From Candidatus Latescibacterota bacterium (GTDB lineage Bacteria; JAAXHH01; JABIQT01), in contig JABIQT010000455.1 of the NCBI GenBank assembly GCA_018667995.1, positions 1 through 6,051 on the forward strand: a DNA stretch of 6,051 bases, in the 5' to 3' direction. The notes below the pieces were generated by a model. It was not told where the DNA came from, made no database searches, and worked only from the letters and a program-made list of their open reading frames with translations. The first letter of the stretch is position 1. Every line of letters starts with the position of its first letter. Below are positions 4,638 through 6,051 of the stretch, piece by piece. Position numbers and translations under genes: made by a program.

Positions 4638-6051
4638 CTACCACCCATGTATGCCATGTCCCTGTCCCGGAAACCAAACCATATCGACACCAAAGTTTAG
4701 CACCATTCCCGTGGCAAATCCCACAAGCATCCCTATAAAGAATGGCTGAGCCTCCCGGTACAAGCTTATTCCACCCAGGCGCAGAAGAATGGTCTTGGTC
4801 AGCCATGCTATGAATATTGTAAAGAATGCATTATCGATGGCCACGCCACGAGCGATCGCGAACCCGACGGGATGGATTGGCCACGCCGGAAATCGGTACC
4901 TCAAGAGAATGAGTCCGCCCATGACCACGCTGCCAAGGCCAAACCAGATTGCTTCAAGGTTGGACAGCTGCTTTGGATTGTTGATCCAGACTTTGATGTT
5001 CTCAAAGAAAGCTATATTACCTGTGGTAAATGCAAACTGGCCGAAATGGTACGCCCCCACTGTGCTATAGCCCGAATAAATTGTATATATGGCGCTCACA
5101 ATCAACGCAAGCGCGAAGGAGAAGCATATTACGGCAAACATGCGGCGTTTCTCCTGCCAGATTCGATCTCCGAGTTTCGTAATGTGGGAAACTGAGACCA
5201 TGGTAAAAGTACGCCAATTCCGCGCAAATGTGTTTGTAAGTCCAAAGGCGGTAAGAGATGAAGGATCAATATGTGAAGATCCTACTGCTCGAATAAGAAA
5301 CTCATGGGAGTTCAGCGGTAGATCCAACGCCACCAGCCCCGTCTCGGCAACGATGCGTGCAACCCCGATGTAAAATATGAAAAGAAGCAGAAGGAACGGA
5401 ATCATGATACCCAACGCCATTCCTGCGCTGTGGAGCCAGCAGATCATGAACGTCAAGCCGAATAGGATTCCGACCATGGCAGACCTGTAGGAGAAAAACT
5501 CATCCGAATCGTCCACATCGCTTGCCCCCCACACCGCCTTTCGCCAGACAGCACCAAGATGACCTCGCGCCATCCAAAAGCTCCACAGTACAAAAACGAT
5601 CAATCCGCCCACTTCCTGCGCCGCCACAGCCGCCACGGGAGAGGCACCGGTTTCTACCAACCCGATGGCATTCATGCCTCCGGTTTCCAGTACCGCAATG
5701 AGATGGAAGATCCAGATACTGAATAGAATATCAACAGGCGAAAAGAAGGCGAAACAGAGGAGGTACAGATTGACCTTGATATTCAATCCTGGAAAGACTC
5801 TCCCTAGAGACAGCACCTCATTGAACGGTTGGCCGATCGGGATCAGCCCAATGGGCGAGAAGTTGTTGATGATATTCCAACAAATCACCAGCAGCGGGAA
5901 ACTGAATCCAACCCAGAAAATCCGGTTCTGCATATAAGGTGGGAGAAAAGAGGACCTTGCGGGTTGCTCAACGAGCTGCATTATTACCTGGGCCAGCGGG
6001 AAAGCCAGTTTCTCATGAGTTATCCACTGACGCCGAAGGATAACCATGAGA
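4638..6051 (-). CDS. Polytopic membrane protein, DUF6785/DUF6784-like (OPT-like), N terminus cut by window edge
   Basis: The reading frame stays open to the window edge: the codon before ATG 6047 is CTC and no ribosome site can be seen. ATG 6047 is therefore probably internal and the N-terminal part is missing. The 469 residues seen contain about nine hydrophobic spans, near 43-63, 89-118, 136-160, 188-208, 210-232, 303-325, 365-383, 404-424 and 433-453. Features recalled from the DUF6785/DUF6784 family are an RRQW..HEKLAFPLAQ start, VLETGGMNAIG (119-129), IGVARIVAETGL (227-238), ARNWRTFTMVSVSHITKLGD (275-294) and a GQGHGIHGW end. The family looks like an oligopeptide-transporter-type inner-membrane protein, but its substrate is, as far as I know, unestablished. 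It converges on the LysR gene and its promoter lies outside the window, so there is no evidence tying it to korAB. Confidence 0.75.
   Translation of the reverse strand, partial: LMVILRRQWITHEKLAFPLAQVIMQLVEQPARSSFLPPYMQNRIFWVGFSFPLLVICWNIINNFSPIGLIPIGQPFNEVLSLGRVFPGLNIKVNLYLLCFAFFSPVDILFSIWIFHLIAVLETGGMNAIGLVETGASPVAAVAAQEVGGLIVFVLWSFWMARGHLGAVWRKAVWGASDVDDSDEFFSYRSAMVGILFGLTFMICWLHSAGMALGIMIPFLLLLFIFYIGVARIVAETGLVALDLPLNSHEFLIRAVGSSHIDPSSLTAFGLTNTFARNWRTFTMVSVSHITKLGDRIWQEKRRMFAVICFSFALALIVSAIYTIYSGYSTVGAYHFGQFAFTTGNIAFFENIKVWINNPKQLSNLEAIWFGLGSVVMGGLILLRYRFPAWPIHPVGFAIARGVAIDNAFFTIFIAWLTKTILLRLGGISLYREAQPFFIGMLVGFATGMVLNFGVDMVWFPGQGHGIHGW

Noticed and set aside
4789-5373. Several rightward open frames within the membrane-protein gene
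   Set aside because: The opposite strand encodes a continuous protein with membrane spans and family-like motifs; the rightward frames have no ribosome sites or recognisable domains.
1-6051. CRISPR array, insertion sequence, tRNA or rRNA gene, phage module
   Set aside because: No regularly spaced repeats, transposase-like product, terminal repeats or RNA-gene signatures were seen on either strand.

Overview
The window looks like bacterial chromosome from a free-living, probably aerobic or microaerobic organism with moderate base composition. It holds six genes, two of them cut by the window edges. The two-subunit 2-oxoacid:ferredoxin oxidoreductase and the 7Fe-type ferredoxin are the kinds found in bacteria that run ferredoxin-linked 2-oxoacid oxidation, or its reverse, in the presence of some oxygen. 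The sequence alone does not settle the phylum. I see no phage, transposon, CRISPR or RNA gene.

Left part (1-860). A leftward gene cut by the left edge encodes what looks like the C-terminal molybdopterin-guanine-dinucleotide-binding domain of YdeP/FdhF-type oxidoreductases, but it starts at its own ATG (284) with its own promoter. Diverging from it is a small rightward gene (550-798) for an 82-residue ferredoxin with all eight Cys of the 7Fe [3Fe-4S][4Fe-4S] type. Its promoter overlaps one perfect palindrome and its leader carries another. A 15-bp-stem bidirectional terminator (826-860) separates it from the next operon.

Middle part (892-3526, leftward). This is a two-gene operon read korA then korB, with an 8-bp overlap. 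It encodes the fused gamma-alpha subunit and the thiamine-diphosphate/[4Fe-4S] beta subunit of a 2-oxoacid:ferredoxin oxidoreductase, probably 2-oxoglutarate-type (KorAB). No delta (ferredoxin-like) subunit is present. The convergent ferredoxin is the obvious candidate electron partner.

Right part (3527-6051). A LysR-type regulator (3709-4632, rightward) diverges from korA. The best promoters for the two overlap each other almost completely, and repeat elements in the korA leader look like LysR-type operator sites. The regulator converges, with only 5 bases between stop codons, on a polytopic membrane protein that runs off the right edge. That protein resembles the uncharacterised DUF6785/DUF6784 (OPT-like) family.

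Working picture: KorAB transfers electrons between a 2-oxoacid/acyl-CoA couple and the 7Fe ferredoxin, and the LysR protein probably controls korAB. The roles of the solo molybdopterin-binding-type domain and the membrane protein are unknown. I did not find a clear novel multi-gene system. The most unusual items are the solo domain and the interlocked korA/lysR promoters.
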